Source of the DNA: Prochloron sp. SulCav_FS08_3_32_3330
GTDB taxonomy: Bacteria > Cyanobacteriota > Cyanobacteriia > Cyanobacteriales > DYNF01
Direction: 5' to 3'
DNA length: 53,680 nucleotides
Assembly (NCBI GenBank): GCA_020721205.1
Contig: DYNF01000021.1
Span: 1 to 53,680, forward strand
The notes under the pieces are model-generated. The model searched no databases, had not been told where the DNA came from, and was given only the letters and a program-made list of their open reading frames with translations. The position numbers and the translations under genes were made by a program. Position 1 is the first letter of the stretch. The number at the start of each line of letters is the position of its first letter. Shown here in pieces: positions 9,272-18,568 of the stretch.

Positions 9272-11632
9272 ATGACTGAACCTTTAGCTTTACGGAGTAT
9301 TCACACTACAAATTTTCCTTTTTTATTGAAAAAATTGGGAATTTCTTTTGTTGTTTCTACTTATCAAGCAGGAAAATTAATTATTATAAGGGCAGATGGA
9401 GATAAAATTAATACCCATTTCCGAGTCTTTGATAAACCCATGGGTGTAACTGCTACAAGGGAAAAAATGGCGATCGGGACGGCTTTTCAAATTTGGGAAT
9501 TACGCAACACCCCCGCCGTCTGTAGTCAACTTGAGCCTCCCGATCGCCATGATGCTTGTTATTTGCCTCGCAAAACTCATATTACCGGAGATATTGATAT
9601 TCATGAGATGGCTTACATAGAAGATGAATTATGGTTTATTAATACTCGCTTTTCCTGCTTATGTACTCTCGATTCTATTCATAGCTTTATTCCCCGTTGG
9701 CGACCGCCTTTTGTGAGTGCTTATGATATCACCGATCGCACCCATTTAAACGGTTTAGGCTTAAGAGACGGAAAAGCAAGATATGTAAGTGCTTTGGGTG
9801 CGACAGATCGTAAAGAAGGATGGCGTAAAAATAAAGCAAAGGGAGGAATATTACTTGATATCAGCAATAATGAATTTATCGCTCAAGGGCTGTCTATGCC
9901 TCATTCTCCGAGATGGTATCAAGATCAGTTATGGATCTTAGAATCAGGGAAAGGTAGTTTTGGTAAAGTTGATCTCAATACGGGTAAAATAACCACCGTA
10001 GTAGAGTTACCCGGATTTACAAGAGGATTAGACTTTTATGGAGATTTTGCCTTTATTGGTTTATCTCAGGTGAGAGAAACAGCGATATTTAGCGGTATTC
10101 CCATCACAGAAAGCTTACAGGAAAGGAATTGTGGCGTTTGGGTCGTCAATATTTATACGGGTCAAATAGTGGCTTTTTTGAAGTTTGAGGATGCAATACA
10201 GGAGATATTTGCGATATCGGTATTACCCGGAATTTTATTTCCAGAAGTAATAGATTGGGATGAAAAATTATTAGGCTCATCCTTTATTTTACCCGATCAA
10301 GTGTTAAAAGAAACTGTGATCAGGGAGCAGTTTGATCCCCCCCTACCCCCCTTAAAAAAGGGGGAGAATGAAAGTAATATTGATCAACTTTTAAATTTAG
10401 GCAATTCTGCTTATTTTAAACGAGATTTATCTACAGCAGAAAATTATTATCAACAATGTTTAAAATTAAATCCTAATTTAATTATCGTAAGGTATAATTT
10501 AGGAGTAGTTTATTTAGAACAGGAAAAATGGGAAAAAGCAAAAATAGAATTAAAACAGGTCATTAAAGCCGATCCAAATTATGCCCAAGCTTATAATAAT
10601 TTAGGTATGTATTATCAACATCAACATCAATTAAATACAGCAATTAAACATTATCAAAAAGCGATAGAAATTGAAAAAGATTTTCCTGACGCTCATCTAA
10701 ATTTAAGTATGGCATTATTACAAAAAGGAGATTTTCAAAAAGGTTTAATAGAATGGGAATGGCGTTGGCAAACTAATCAATTTACTCCTTTTCAATGCCC
10801 TCATCCTCAATGGAATGGAGAGAATATTTTTGATCAAAATTTATTAGTTTATACCGAACAAGGGGCAGGAGATGCAATTCAATTTATTCGTTATCTTCCC
10901 TTACTTAAAAATAAATGTAAAAAAATTATATTTATCTGTGTTAAAGAATTATTTTCCTTATTTTCTACGATTAAAGAAATTGATCAAATATTAACACCCG
11001 GAGATATTTTATTATCGGAATTTCACACTTATATTCCTTTAATGAGTCTTCCTCGTATTTTTGGCACAAATTTAACCAATATTCCCGCTAAAATTCCCTA
11101 TTTACAAGTACCATTAATTAATCAAGAAAAATCATGGCAAAATTTAATGAAACTTGATCTAATTCCCCAAAATAATGTTAAAATAGGCATCGTTTGGTCA
11201 GGAAGTAACACCCATAAAGATAATCATAATCGTTCTTGTTCTCTTAAGGACTTTTCTCCTTTATTTTCTCTTAAAAATTGTGCTTTTTATAGTTTACAAA
11301 AAGAAATAAATATGACCGAAAAAGAGCAACTTAAAAAGTATAATATCCAAGATTTAAGCCTTCATTTATCAGATTTTGGTGATACGGCGGCGGTAATTTC
11401 TTATTTAGATTTAATCATTACTGTAGATACTTCTGTCGCTCATCTTGCCGGGGCTTTAGGTAAACAAGTTTGGACTCTTTTATGTTATACTCCTGATTGG
11501 CGTTGGCTATTAGAAAATAATCATACCCCTTGGTATCCAACGATGAAATTATTTAGACAAAATAAACCGAAAAAATGGCTAAATGTTTTGACAGAAGTTA
11601 AACAAGAATTATTAAAATTATTAAACAATTAA
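9272..11632 (+). CDS. TIGR03032-TPR-glycosyltransferase-like fusion protein
   Basis: 786 residues in three parts. Residues 1-340 match the TIGR03032 family (FVVSTYQAGKLIIIRADG, RPPFVSAYDITDRTHLNGLG, LWILESGKGSFG), a predicted beta-propeller-like domain of unknown role. Residues about 365-490 hold three to four TPR units (NYAQAYNNLGMYYQ). Residues about 500-786 resemble the C-terminal half of TPR-linked GT-B transferases (IGIVWSGSNTHKDNHNR, ITVDTSVAHLAGALGKQVW, WRWLLENNHTPWYPT). It may glycosylate a protein or surface polymer (inference). An in-frame DPPLPPLKKGE insertion (10334-10366) sits between the first two parts. It lies 35 bp upstream of the DndD-like gene, probably co-transcribed. Confidence 0.82.
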   Translation: MTEPLALRSIHTTNFPFLLKKLGISFVVSTYQAGKLIIIRADGDKINTHFRVFDKPMGVTATREKMAIGTAFQIWELRNTPAVCSQLEPPDRHDACYLPRKTHITGDIDIHEMAYIEDELWFINTRFSCLCTLDSIHSFIPRWRPPFVSAYDITDRTHLNGLGLRDGKARYVSALGATDRKEGWRKNKAKGGILLDISNNEFIAQGLSMPHSPRWYQDQLWILESGKGSFGKVDLNTGKITTVVELPGFTRGLDFYGDFAFIGLSQVRETAIFSGIPITESLQERNCGVWVVNIYTGQIVAFLKFEDAIQEIFAISVLPGILFPEVIDWDEKLLGSSFILPDQVLKETVIREQFDPPLPPLKKGENESNIDQLLNLGNSAYFKRDLSTAENYYQQCLKLNPNLIIVRYNLGVVYLEQEKWEKAKIELKQVIKADPNYAQAYNNLGMYYQHQHQLNTAIKHYQKAIEIEKDFPDAHLNLSMALLQKGDFQKGLIEWEWRWQTNQFTPFQCPHPQWNGENIFDQNLLVYTEQGAGDAIQFIRYLPLLKNKCKKIIFICVKELFSLFSTIKEIDQILTPGDILLSEFHTYIPLMSLPRIFGTNLTNIPAKIPYLQVPLINQEKSWQNLMKLDLIPQNNVKIGIVWSGSNTHKDNHNRSCSLKDFSPLFSLKNCAFYSLQKEINMTEKEQLKKYNIQDLSLHLSDFGDTAAVISYLDLIITVDTSVAHLAGALGKQVWTLLCYTPDWRWLLENNHTPWYPTMKLFRQNKPKKWLNVLTEVKQELLKLLNN
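10334..10366 (+). repeat. In-frame DPPLPPLKKGE-coding repeat
   Basis: C-run/G-run hairpin (CCCCCC...GGGGG, 10346-10364) translated as DPPLPPLKKGE at the linker between the TIGR03032 and TPR parts. A diverged copy in the opposite genomic orientation is inside the cobD-like gene (36301-36332, DPSLPPFKRGE). This peptide is a familiar product of a dispersed cyanobacterial repeat. Confidence 0.8.
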
Positions 11633-11667
11633 CATTAAATTAGACAAGATAAAAAGGTAATAAAAAA

Positions 11668-13650
11668 ATGATTTTTCGTGAATTAATTTTACAAAATTTT
11701 GGTCCTTATTTGGGAAAAAATGTAATTAAACTTGCCCCTGATAACAGAGATAATACTCCTCCAATTATTTTATTTGGCGGGATGAATGGCGGTGGAAAAA
11801 CCACTTTAATGGATGCGATTCGTTTAACTTTATATGGACAAAGAGCGCAATGTTCTACTAGGGGAAATTTAAGTTATAATGATTTTTTATTACAATGTAT
11901 TAATAGTCAAACTCCTTTAGGAGAAAAAACGAGAATTGAATTAGAATTTGAACAAATTGTTAATGAAGAATTACATATTTTTAGAATTGTGCGTCATTGG
12001 GATCAAAAAACTAAAGAGGGTAAGGATAATTTAGGTATTTTAAATCAAGATTGGCTGGATAAAGCTTTAGTTAATACTTGGGATGAATATATTGAAAATA
12101 TCCTCCCTTTAGGAATATCTAATTTATTTTTATTTGATGGGGAACAAGTCAAAGAATTAGCGGATCAAGATGTGCCAACTCCCGATGTTATAACGGCAAT
12201 TAAATCTTTATTAGGTTTAGAATTAGCAGAAAGATTAGATGAAGATTTAGATATTTTAGCCCTGCGAAAAAGAAAAGAATTAACAGACCTTAAAAAATTA
12301 CAAAATTTACAAGAACTTGAAGAAAAATTAAACTTATTAAAAGGAAAAAAAGAGGAGGCAGATCATCAATTTAAAGCTTTAAAAAATGCCCTAAAAACTG
12401 CTGAATTAGAAGAAAAAGAAACTTGGGAAAAATTCCAGTTAGAAGGGGGAAAAATGGCAGGGGAAAAAAGTAATTTACAAACTCAAAATAAGCGTCTTGA
12501 AGAAGCGGTGGATCATCAAAGAGATGAAATGATTAAATTAGCAACTAGATCTTTACCTTTGAGTTTAATTACGCCTTTATTAAAACAGGCAAAAATTCAA
12601 GGGGAAAAAGAACTAAAATCTGAACAGGCTAAACTGGCTCAACAGGTATTACAAGCAAGGGATCAACGGTTATTATCCTATCTGGATCAATTATCTTTAA
12701 AACCTCAAGATTTTGGGAAAATTCAAGATTTTTTAAACCAAGAAAATGAAGCTTTAAATCATGATATTGAGGAAGTAACTAATCCTTGGTTAAAAATTGG
12801 TTTAGCTGAAATTAAACAGTTAGAAACTATTTTAGATCATCAACTTCCTTTACAAATTAATCAGGCAAAAATTCATCAACAAAAATTACAAGAATTAGAG
12901 TCAGAAATAGAAAATAATGAAAGACAATTAGCGATCGCTGCTTCCCCGGAAGCTTATTTAGCTTTAACTCAAAGTTTAAATGAAGCAAAAAAAACCCTTG
13001 CACAAGTAAAAATGGAACTAGAAAGAACGAAAAAATCTCAACTGGAATTAGAGCAAAAAATTAAACAAACTAATCAAGAATTAACTGCTTATACAGAGGA
13101 GGTTTTACATCTTCAAAATAATGAACATATTTTACAATCTATTCATAAAGTTAAGCAAACTTTACAACAATTTAGAGAAAGATTAACTTTAAATAAATTA
13201 AATAAATTAGAAGGGGAAGTAAGCGAGTGTTTTCGCTATTTACTCCATAAATCAAATCTTGTTCATCGAGTAATTATTGATCAAAATACCTTTAGTTTAA
13301 CCCTCTATGATAACCAAGGAAAACTAATACCAAAACATCGTCTTTCTGCCGGAGAAAAACAACTTTTAGCCATCTCTCTTTTATGGGGTTTAGCAAGGGT
13401 TTCCTCTCGTCATTTACCCGTAGCGATTGATACTCCTTTAGGACGTTTAGATTCCTCTCATCGTCATAATCTAGTAGAGCGATATTTTCCTAGTGCTTCT
13501 CATCAAGTAATATTACTTTCTACCGATACAGAAATAGATCAAAAACAAGTAGAAAACCTGAGAAAAAATGAAGCGATCGCTTTAGAATATTTGTTAGAAT
13601 ATGATCAAGAAAAACGTCAAACTACAGTAAAAAATGGTTATTTTTGGTAA
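11668..13650 (+). CDS. dndD: DndD-type SMC-like ATPase (orphan)
   Basis: 660 residues. MIFRELILQNFGPYLGKN, then Walker A GGMNGGGKTTLMDAI (about residues 38-52), LFDGEQVKELAD, a long coiled coil (about 195-490), the ABC signature LSAGEKQLLAISLLWGLARV (about 565-585), Walker B AIDTPLGRLD and the switch LLSTDTEI. This is the layout of DndD, the DNA-dependent ATPase of the phosphorothioate (Dnd) system. The dndB, dndC, dndE and cysteine desulfurase partners are not in the window. No zinc-hook CxxC is seen in the coiled coil. Downstream, 13654-13692 can form a hairpin. It may act alone in DNA repair or in a reduced Dnd system (inference). Confidence 0.85.
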   Translation: MIFRELILQNFGPYLGKNVIKLAPDNRDNTPPIILFGGMNGGGKTTLMDAIRLTLYGQRAQCSTRGNLSYNDFLLQCINSQTPLGEKTRIELEFEQIVNEELHIFRIVRHWDQKTKEGKDNLGILNQDWLDKALVNTWDEYIENILPLGISNLFLFDGEQVKELADQDVPTPDVITAIKSLLGLELAERLDEDLDILALRKRKELTDLKKLQNLQELEEKLNLLKGKKEEADHQFKALKNALKTAELEEKETWEKFQLEGGKMAGEKSNLQTQNKRLEEAVDHQRDEMIKLATRSLPLSLITPLLKQAKIQGEKELKSEQAKLAQQVLQARDQRLLSYLDQLSLKPQDFGKIQDFLNQENEALNHDIEEVTNPWLKIGLAEIKQLETILDHQLPLQINQAKIHQQKLQELESEIENNERQLAIAASPEAYLALTQSLNEAKKTLAQVKMELERTKKSQLELEQKIKQTNQELTAYTEEVLHLQNNEHILQSIHKVKQTLQQFRERLTLNKLNKLEGEVSECFRYLLHKSNLVHRVIIDQNTFSLTLYDNQGKLIPKHRLSAGEKQLLAISLLWGLARVSSRHLPVAIDTPLGRLDSSHRHNLVERYFPSASHQVILLSTDTEIDQKQVENLRKNEAIALEYLLEYDQEKRQTTVKNGYFW

Positions 13651-13653
13651 AGT

Positions 13654-13692
13654 TTTGTTGGGTTGAGGAAAACCAAAACCCCACAAAACTTT
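13654..13692 (+). terminator. Probable hairpin after the dndD-like gene
   Basis: AGTTTTGTTGGG and CCCCACAAAACT can pair with one mismatch around a 15-nt loop starting 4 nt after the stop codon. The tail TTTAATTAATAA is T-poor, so termination strength is uncertain. Confidence 0.45.
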
Positions 13693-13947
13693 AATTAATA
13701 ATATTAGGTATTAAAACTTAAGAAATCTTGAAGATTTCAGCAGTTTTTGATCAAAAACTCTGAAAAAAAGAATTTTTGATTAAAATAAATTATAATAGAA
13801 AAAAATGAATAATAAAAATTAATCCGTAAATTTACGGTGATCACTTTTCTCAAAAAAATGGTCAATCTAAGAATAGTAAAACTTTTTAAAATTCATTTAT
13901 TCCCTACGCTTAAATATATGTATTCTTCTGACATTTACCACCCGGAA

Positions 13948-14520
13948 ATGAGTATAACTCTAATCATTCAACTTTTAGCAATACTTTCCGTCTCCGCCGC
14001 CGCCGGAATGAGAATCGGTTTACCTCTTTTAGTGATCGGTTTGCTGAATATGGATTCTTTATGGTCTGAAGTTCCTCTTTTATCTACTATTCATCCTCAA
14101 GTTTTAATCGCAATTTTAACCAGTTGGTCATTATTTGAGTTTTTTGGCTCTAAAAAACTCTTAGGACAAAGAATTTTACAGCAGATTCAACTCTTATTTA
14201 GTCCTATTGTCGGCGCAATATTAGCCATGACGGTGGCAAAATTATTAACCGTAGCAATTCAACCTCTTTGGTTAATTGGCTTAGTGGGCGGTTTACTCGC
14301 TTTTGTGATTAAATTAGTACAAATAGGCTGGTTCTTCCGTTTAAGAGGTATTCCGATTTCCGTCGTGTTTTTAGAGGATGCTCTTTGTGTGTTTTTAGTG
14401 TTTTTCGCCTTCAATGCCCCGGAAGAAGGAGGATTGATTGCCATGTTATTACTGTGGATCGCTATTCGTAGCTCTACAGAATGGAGACAGTGGTATTTAG
14501 ACAAAAAGACTCTCCATTAA
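13948..14520 (+). CDS. DUF4126-family membrane protein
   Basis: About 190 residues from the chosen ATG (an in-frame GTG at 13837 and ATG at 13918 would add 37 and 10 residues). I chose 13948 because the family-like sequence begins there (MSITLIIQLLAILSVSAAAGMRIGLPLL). Four to five hydrophobic segments follow, including SPIVGAILAMTVAKLL, PLWLIGLVGGLLAFVIKLV and DALCVFLVFFAFNAPEEGG. It is an inner-membrane protein of unknown function. Its stop overlaps the stop of the convergent kinase gene by 4 bp (TTAA), so there is no room for a terminator between them. Confidence 0.75.
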   Translation: MSITLIIQLLAILSVSAAAGMRIGLPLLVIGLLNMDSLWSEVPLLSTIHPQVLIAILTSWSLFEFFGSKKLLGQRILQQIQLLFSPIVGAILAMTVAKLLTVAIQPLWLIGLVGGLLAFVIKLVQIGWFFRLRGIPISVVFLEDALCVFLVFFAFNAPEEGGLIAMLLLWIAIRSSTEWRQWYLDKKTLH

Positions 14521-16895
14521 AGTTGATTACCATTTTGTTGAAGTTGAGATGTATCATCCATATTTAAACCCTCAAAACCATTACCCGTTAAATCACAATT
14601 TGTCATTGTACCTTGACCTTGATCATGAATATAAAGACCATGTTCTTTATTTTGATTAATTTTACAATCTTGTAGGGTTAAATTGCCATTTTCTCTAATT
14701 TCTATCCCTGAATAAATATTTTGATAAATCTCAGATTTTTCAATCGTCCCAAGTCCATTTTGATAACAAAGAATCCCTACTTGTAAATTACTATAAATTT
14801 TACATTGATTAACATAAGGTGAGCCATAATTAATAATAGAAATTCCGTGAAAAGTATGATTGAAAATTTCGCAATTTTCAATCGAACCTGTGCCATAATC
14901 ATGAACATAAATACCGCTATTTTTTCCATCAGAAATTTTGCAATTACTAATATAAGGATTACCTCTATTCGCAATTTCAATTCCTGAGCCAAAAGTAGTA
15001 TCAAGAATCTGACAATTTTTAATTGTTCCCTTGCCATCTTCATCAATAAAAATGCCTCCATGATTAATTGTACATTGATTAATCGAAGGATCCGCAAATT
15101 TATAAATAGAAATACCGGAGGCTTCATTACCATAAATATTACAATTTTCTAATGAACCTTTGCCATTTTCGTAGGAATAAAAACCATTACCTTTACAATT
15201 GTAAATATTAGAATTTTTAATCAACGGATCCGCACTGCTAGTAATAGCAACTCCTGAAAAAGCATTATCATAAATTTCACAATCTGTTATTAAACCTTTC
15301 GCATTTTCATAGATATAAACACCACTTCCTTTCGTACTACCATGAATAGAACAAAAACTTATTTCAGGAGTGGTATTAATCCCATAAATGCCAATACAAG
15401 CAAGAGATTCTGAGGTGATATCACAAGCTTCTAAAACTAAATTTCCTTGAGCTATATCAATAGTATAACCATCAGTTTCTTCCGTTCCTGCTAGACGTTT
15501 AAAAGTCATATTTTTCACCGTCGCATAATCAGTTTGCATAGCGAAACAATAGGAATTACTACATTGAATAATAACGGTTTCTTTTTCTCCTTCACCAATA
15601 ATTTCTAAAGGTTTATTAATAATAAAAAACTCTTGATATAATCCGGGTTTAACCATAATAATACTATTAGCAGAAACATTTTTAATTGCTTCACTAATAC
15701 TGGTATAATCGCCACTACCATCAATAGTAACTGTTACGGTTTCTCCTTCGTCAAAATTAGGTTTGTTGCCATTATTATTTGAGCCATTCTGATTAGAAGA
15801 ATTGTCATTTGATCTATTACTTAAATATTGTTCTATTCCTACAGCGATCAGTAAACTTCCGGCGGTTAAACCCATAATTTTAAGGGCTTTTCTGCGATTA
15901 ATAGGGGAAACTGTCTGATTAATATTACTTTGAATTTCTGGATTTTTACTAACAATAGTAGGAGAAATAATGGGAATATTTTTAGTGAGAGGAAGTTGAG
16001 AAATTGGTTTAACTTTTGCAGAAATTTCTTGTAACTTTTGTAAAATTAAAGTAGTAGATTGAGGACGATTATTAGCTTTATCTGCCATTAAATAATCAAT
16101 AAAATCTGCTAATTCGGGAATAATTTGAGGGGCGTGTCCTCGCCAATTTAAAGTATCATTATACCGATCATAAATATCAGGATGAACGGGGGATTTTCCT
16201 GTTAATAAATAAACAAAAGTTCGCCCCAAAGCATAAAAATCAGATTGAGGTACAGCGTAACCTTTTTCCTGTTCAGGCGGGGCAAATCCGGGGGTAAAAA
16301 TCCCTGTATTTTGTCCTCCTCCTAAAATAGTTGCTGTTACTTGACGTACTGCGCCAAAATCAATTAAAGTTAACTGTCCATCCGCGCGTAAAATAATATT
16401 AGAAGGTTTAATATCTCGATGAAAAAAGTTATGAGAATGGACTTCATTTAAAATATTAGCTAATTGTAATAACCATTCTATTGCTAATATTTGATCAATC
16501 GGCTGATTATTACGTTGTTTTTGATATTCTTCTAAGTCCATCCCCTCAATTTTTTCCATAACTAAACAATATAAAGGAGTTTGACTATTGCGGGGGAAAT
16601 AATTAAATATTCCTTCACCTTTAGGGATTCCGGGATGATTTAATTGAGATAAAACATCGGCTTCTTTGTGGAATAATTCTATGGCTTTAGGATGATTATT
16701 TGTTAAAACTTTTAAGACTTTTAATTGATGATTGTGGGACACTTCATAAGTATTACCAAAACCGCCTTTATCACTTAATAAACGCATTACTTGATAACGT
16801 CCTGCTAATAATAATTCTGACCCACAGGATTGACAAAATAATTGTTGATCTTGATTCTCAGGTTGAGAACACTTAGGATTAATACAAAGAGACAT
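14517..16895 (-). CDS. Ser/Thr protein kinase with beta-helix C-terminus
   Basis: 792 residues. A zinc ribbon (C4-C9, C21-C24) is followed by a kinase domain (about 31-290) with the glycine loop SDKGGFGNTYE, HRDIKPSN (159-166) and DFG (179-181). An Arg-rich patch, one membrane helix (about 338-357) and an Asn/Gly linker (360-380) lead to a parallel beta-helix of about 400 residues. This begins DGSGDYTSISEAI, like pectin-esterase folds, and then has many about 23-residue rungs (GSGVYIYENAKGLITDCEIY). A cytosolic kinase with an outward-facing sugar- or ligand-binding helix is the natural reading. The kinase part is nearly identical in DNA to the next gene upstream. Confidence 0.93.
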   Translation of the reverse strand: MSLCINPKCSQPENQDQQLFCQSCGSELLLAGRYQVMRLLSDKGGFGNTYEVSHNHQLKVLKVLTNNHPKAIELFHKEADVLSQLNHPGIPKGEGIFNYFPRNSQTPLYCLVMEKIEGMDLEEYQKQRNNQPIDQILAIEWLLQLANILNEVHSHNFFHRDIKPSNIILRADGQLTLIDFGAVRQVTATILGGGQNTGIFTPGFAPPEQEKGYAVPQSDFYALGRTFVYLLTGKSPVHPDIYDRYNDTLNWRGHAPQIIPELADFIDYLMADKANNRPQSTTLILQKLQEISAKVKPISQLPLTKNIPIISPTIVSKNPEIQSNINQTVSPINRRKALKIMGLTAGSLLIAVGIEQYLSNRSNDNSSNQNGSNNNGNKPNFDEGETVTVTIDGSGDYTSISEAIKNVSANSIIMVKPGLYQEFFIINKPLEIIGEGEKETVIIQCSNSYCFAMQTDYATVKNMTFKRLAGTEETDGYTIDIAQGNLVLEACDITSESLACIGIYGINTTPEISFCSIHGSTKGSGVYIYENAKGLITDCEIYDNAFSGVAITSSADPLIKNSNIYNCKGNGFYSYENGKGSLENCNIYGNEASGISIYKFADPSINQCTINHGGIFIDEDGKGTIKNCQILDTTFGSGIEIANRGNPYISNCKISDGKNSGIYVHDYGTGSIENCEIFNHTFHGISIINYGSPYVNQCKIYSNLQVGILCYQNGLGTIEKSEIYQNIYSGIEIRENGNLTLQDCKINQNKEHGLYIHDQGQGTMTNCDLTGNGFEGLNMDDTSQLQQNGNQL

Positions 16896-16904
16896 AATTT
16901 TAGT

Positions 16905-16940
16905 TGATAGTTGACAGTTGATAGTGGATAGTTGACTTTT
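16905..16940. repeat. Short tandem repeat of the GTTGATAGTTGACA type
   Basis: Directly upstream of the beta-helix kinase gene lies TAGTTGATAGTTGACAGTTG and related text. It is the reverse complement of the ACTATCAACTATCAA run before anmK (45705-45738), so it belongs to a dispersed simple-repeat family. Confidence 0.6.
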
Positions 16941-17024
16941 GCTATTTGTTTACTGTGAAATGAATTTCACGGCGGATTATTAAATTAACCAATAAAAAAC
17001 AACTAATAACTAATAAATAAATTA

Positions 17025-18539
17025 TTATTTTTGAATTACTAAAGTATCGGAAAGCATATCATGTAAAGCTCGTTTTTTCTCTGTCCAACCTGCACAAAAA
17101 TAGCCAAAATAAATAATAATTGAAGAAAGAATTTTCGTCCAATATCTAATATTGGCTTGTCCAAAAGATACCCTTTCTCCATGAGTATTTGTTACTTTTA
17201 AACCCACCATTTTTTTACCCGGTGTTCCTTGTGCTTTTGAACATTCAAAAATAATATAATAAGCCCATTTTATTATAATACCAATAAAAAAACCTCCTGT
17301 AAGAAATTTTGATTCACTATTCATATTAGAAGGATCAATTACGATTACAAATGCCATTATAATTCCAGTAATTTGTCCAAAAACAGTCGTACCTCCGATC
17401 AAACCTCCTAAAATAGGGTCAACATCTGAATTATAAATAATTCCCATATCTGATAACATAGCACTAACTATTCCGCCAGTTATACCTATCACCATAAAAA
17501 CTAAAAGATTATCAATAATTGCCGCCGCACACCGTTTCCAAAATCCGGCATAGATTACAATTGCTCCTTGATTTTGAAGATTTGGATTAACAATTGTTGC
17601 GGGAATTTCTTGTTTTTTTTGATAAGGATTTTCATAACGATGAGATGGATGTAACTGTTGATCAATTTGGGTTATTTCCCTTAATAAAGTAGTAGAATCG
17701 GGAGGACGTTGAGTTGCTTTTTCTGCCACTAAATAGTTAATAAAATTTGTTAAATTAGGTGTTAAATTAGGGGCATATTTTTCCCAATGTAATTCATTAT
17801 TATAACGATCATAAATGTCAGGATCCGTGGGATTTTTTCCTGTTAATAAATAGATAAAAGTTCGCCCTAAAGCAAAAAAATCTGACTGTTGTACAGCGTA
17901 ACCTTTTTCCTGTTCAGGGGGGGCAAATCCGGGGGTGAAAATCCCTGTATTTTGTCCTCCTCCTAAAATAGTTGCTGTTACTTGACGTACTGCGCCAAAA
18001 TCAATTAAAGTTAACTGTCCATCCGCGCGTAAAATAATATTAGAAGGCTTAATATCTCGGTGAAAAAAGTTATGAGAATGAACTTCATTTAAAATATTAG
18101 CTAATTGTAATAACCATTCAATTGCTAAAGCTTGATCAATCGGTTGATTATTGCGTTTTTTTTGATATTCTTCTAAGTCCATTCCCTCAATTTTTTCCAT
18201 TACTAAACAATGTAAAGGAGTTTTACTATCTCTGGGAAAATAAGTTAATTCTCCTTCACCTTTAGGGATGCCGGGATGATTTAATTGAGTTAAAACATCG
18301 GCTTCTTTTTTGAAAAGTTCAATCGCTTTTGGATGATTATTTGTTAATATTTTAACTACTTTAGGTTTATAATGAGAATCAATGGCTTCATAAGTATTAC
18401 CAAAACCCCCTTTATCACTTAATAATTTAATAATACGATAACGCCCACTAATCAGAAGTTCTGAGCCACAACATTGACAAAATAAATTCTGATCTGAATT
18501 ATTCGGTTTTGGACAATTTGGATTAATACATAAACTCAT
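17025..18539 (-). CDS. Ser/Thr protein kinase with RDD membrane domain
   Basis: About 504 residues from the chosen MSLCINPNC start; an ATG two codons earlier is possible, but the paralogue also starts MSL. It has a zinc ribbon (CINPNC, CQCC) and a kinase domain with SDKGGFGNTYEA, HRDIKPSNI and DFGAVRQV, both catalytic motifs intact. After a linker come an RDD-type segment (FWKRCAAAIIDNLLVFMVI) and four hydrophobic helices (about 340-500). RDD domains occur in membrane proteins, often proposed to be transport-related. About 170 bp of the kinase core are almost base-identical to the neighbouring kinase, which implies recent duplication or gene conversion. Confidence 0.92.
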   Translation of the reverse strand: MSLCINPNCPKPNNSDQNLFCQCCGSELLISGRYRIIKLLSDKGGFGNTYEAIDSHYKPKVVKILTNNHPKAIELFKKEADVLTQLNHPGIPKGEGELTYFPRDSKTPLHCLVMEKIEGMDLEEYQKKRNNQPIDQALAIEWLLQLANILNEVHSHNFFHRDIKPSNIILRADGQLTLIDFGAVRQVTATILGGGQNTGIFTPGFAPPEQEKGYAVQQSDFFALGRTFIYLLTGKNPTDPDIYDRYNNELHWEKYAPNLTPNLTNFINYLVAEKATQRPPDSTTLLREITQIDQQLHPSHRYENPYQKKQEIPATIVNPNLQNQGAIVIYAGFWKRCAAAIIDNLLVFMVIGITGGIVSAMLSDMGIIYNSDVDPILGGLIGGTTVFGQITGIIMAFVIVIDPSNMNSESKFLTGGFFIGIIIKWAYYIIFECSKAQGTPGKKMVGLKVTNTHGERVSFGQANIRYWTKILSSIIIYFGYFCAGWTEKKRALHDMLSDTLVIQK

Positions 18540-18568
18540 GATCATTGCACCTTTTTTATCGGTATTAT

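Noticed and set aside
14777-15133. 118-residue minus-strand frame inside the beta-helix kinase gene
   Set aside because: Shadow of the repetitive beta-helix coding sequence in another frame.
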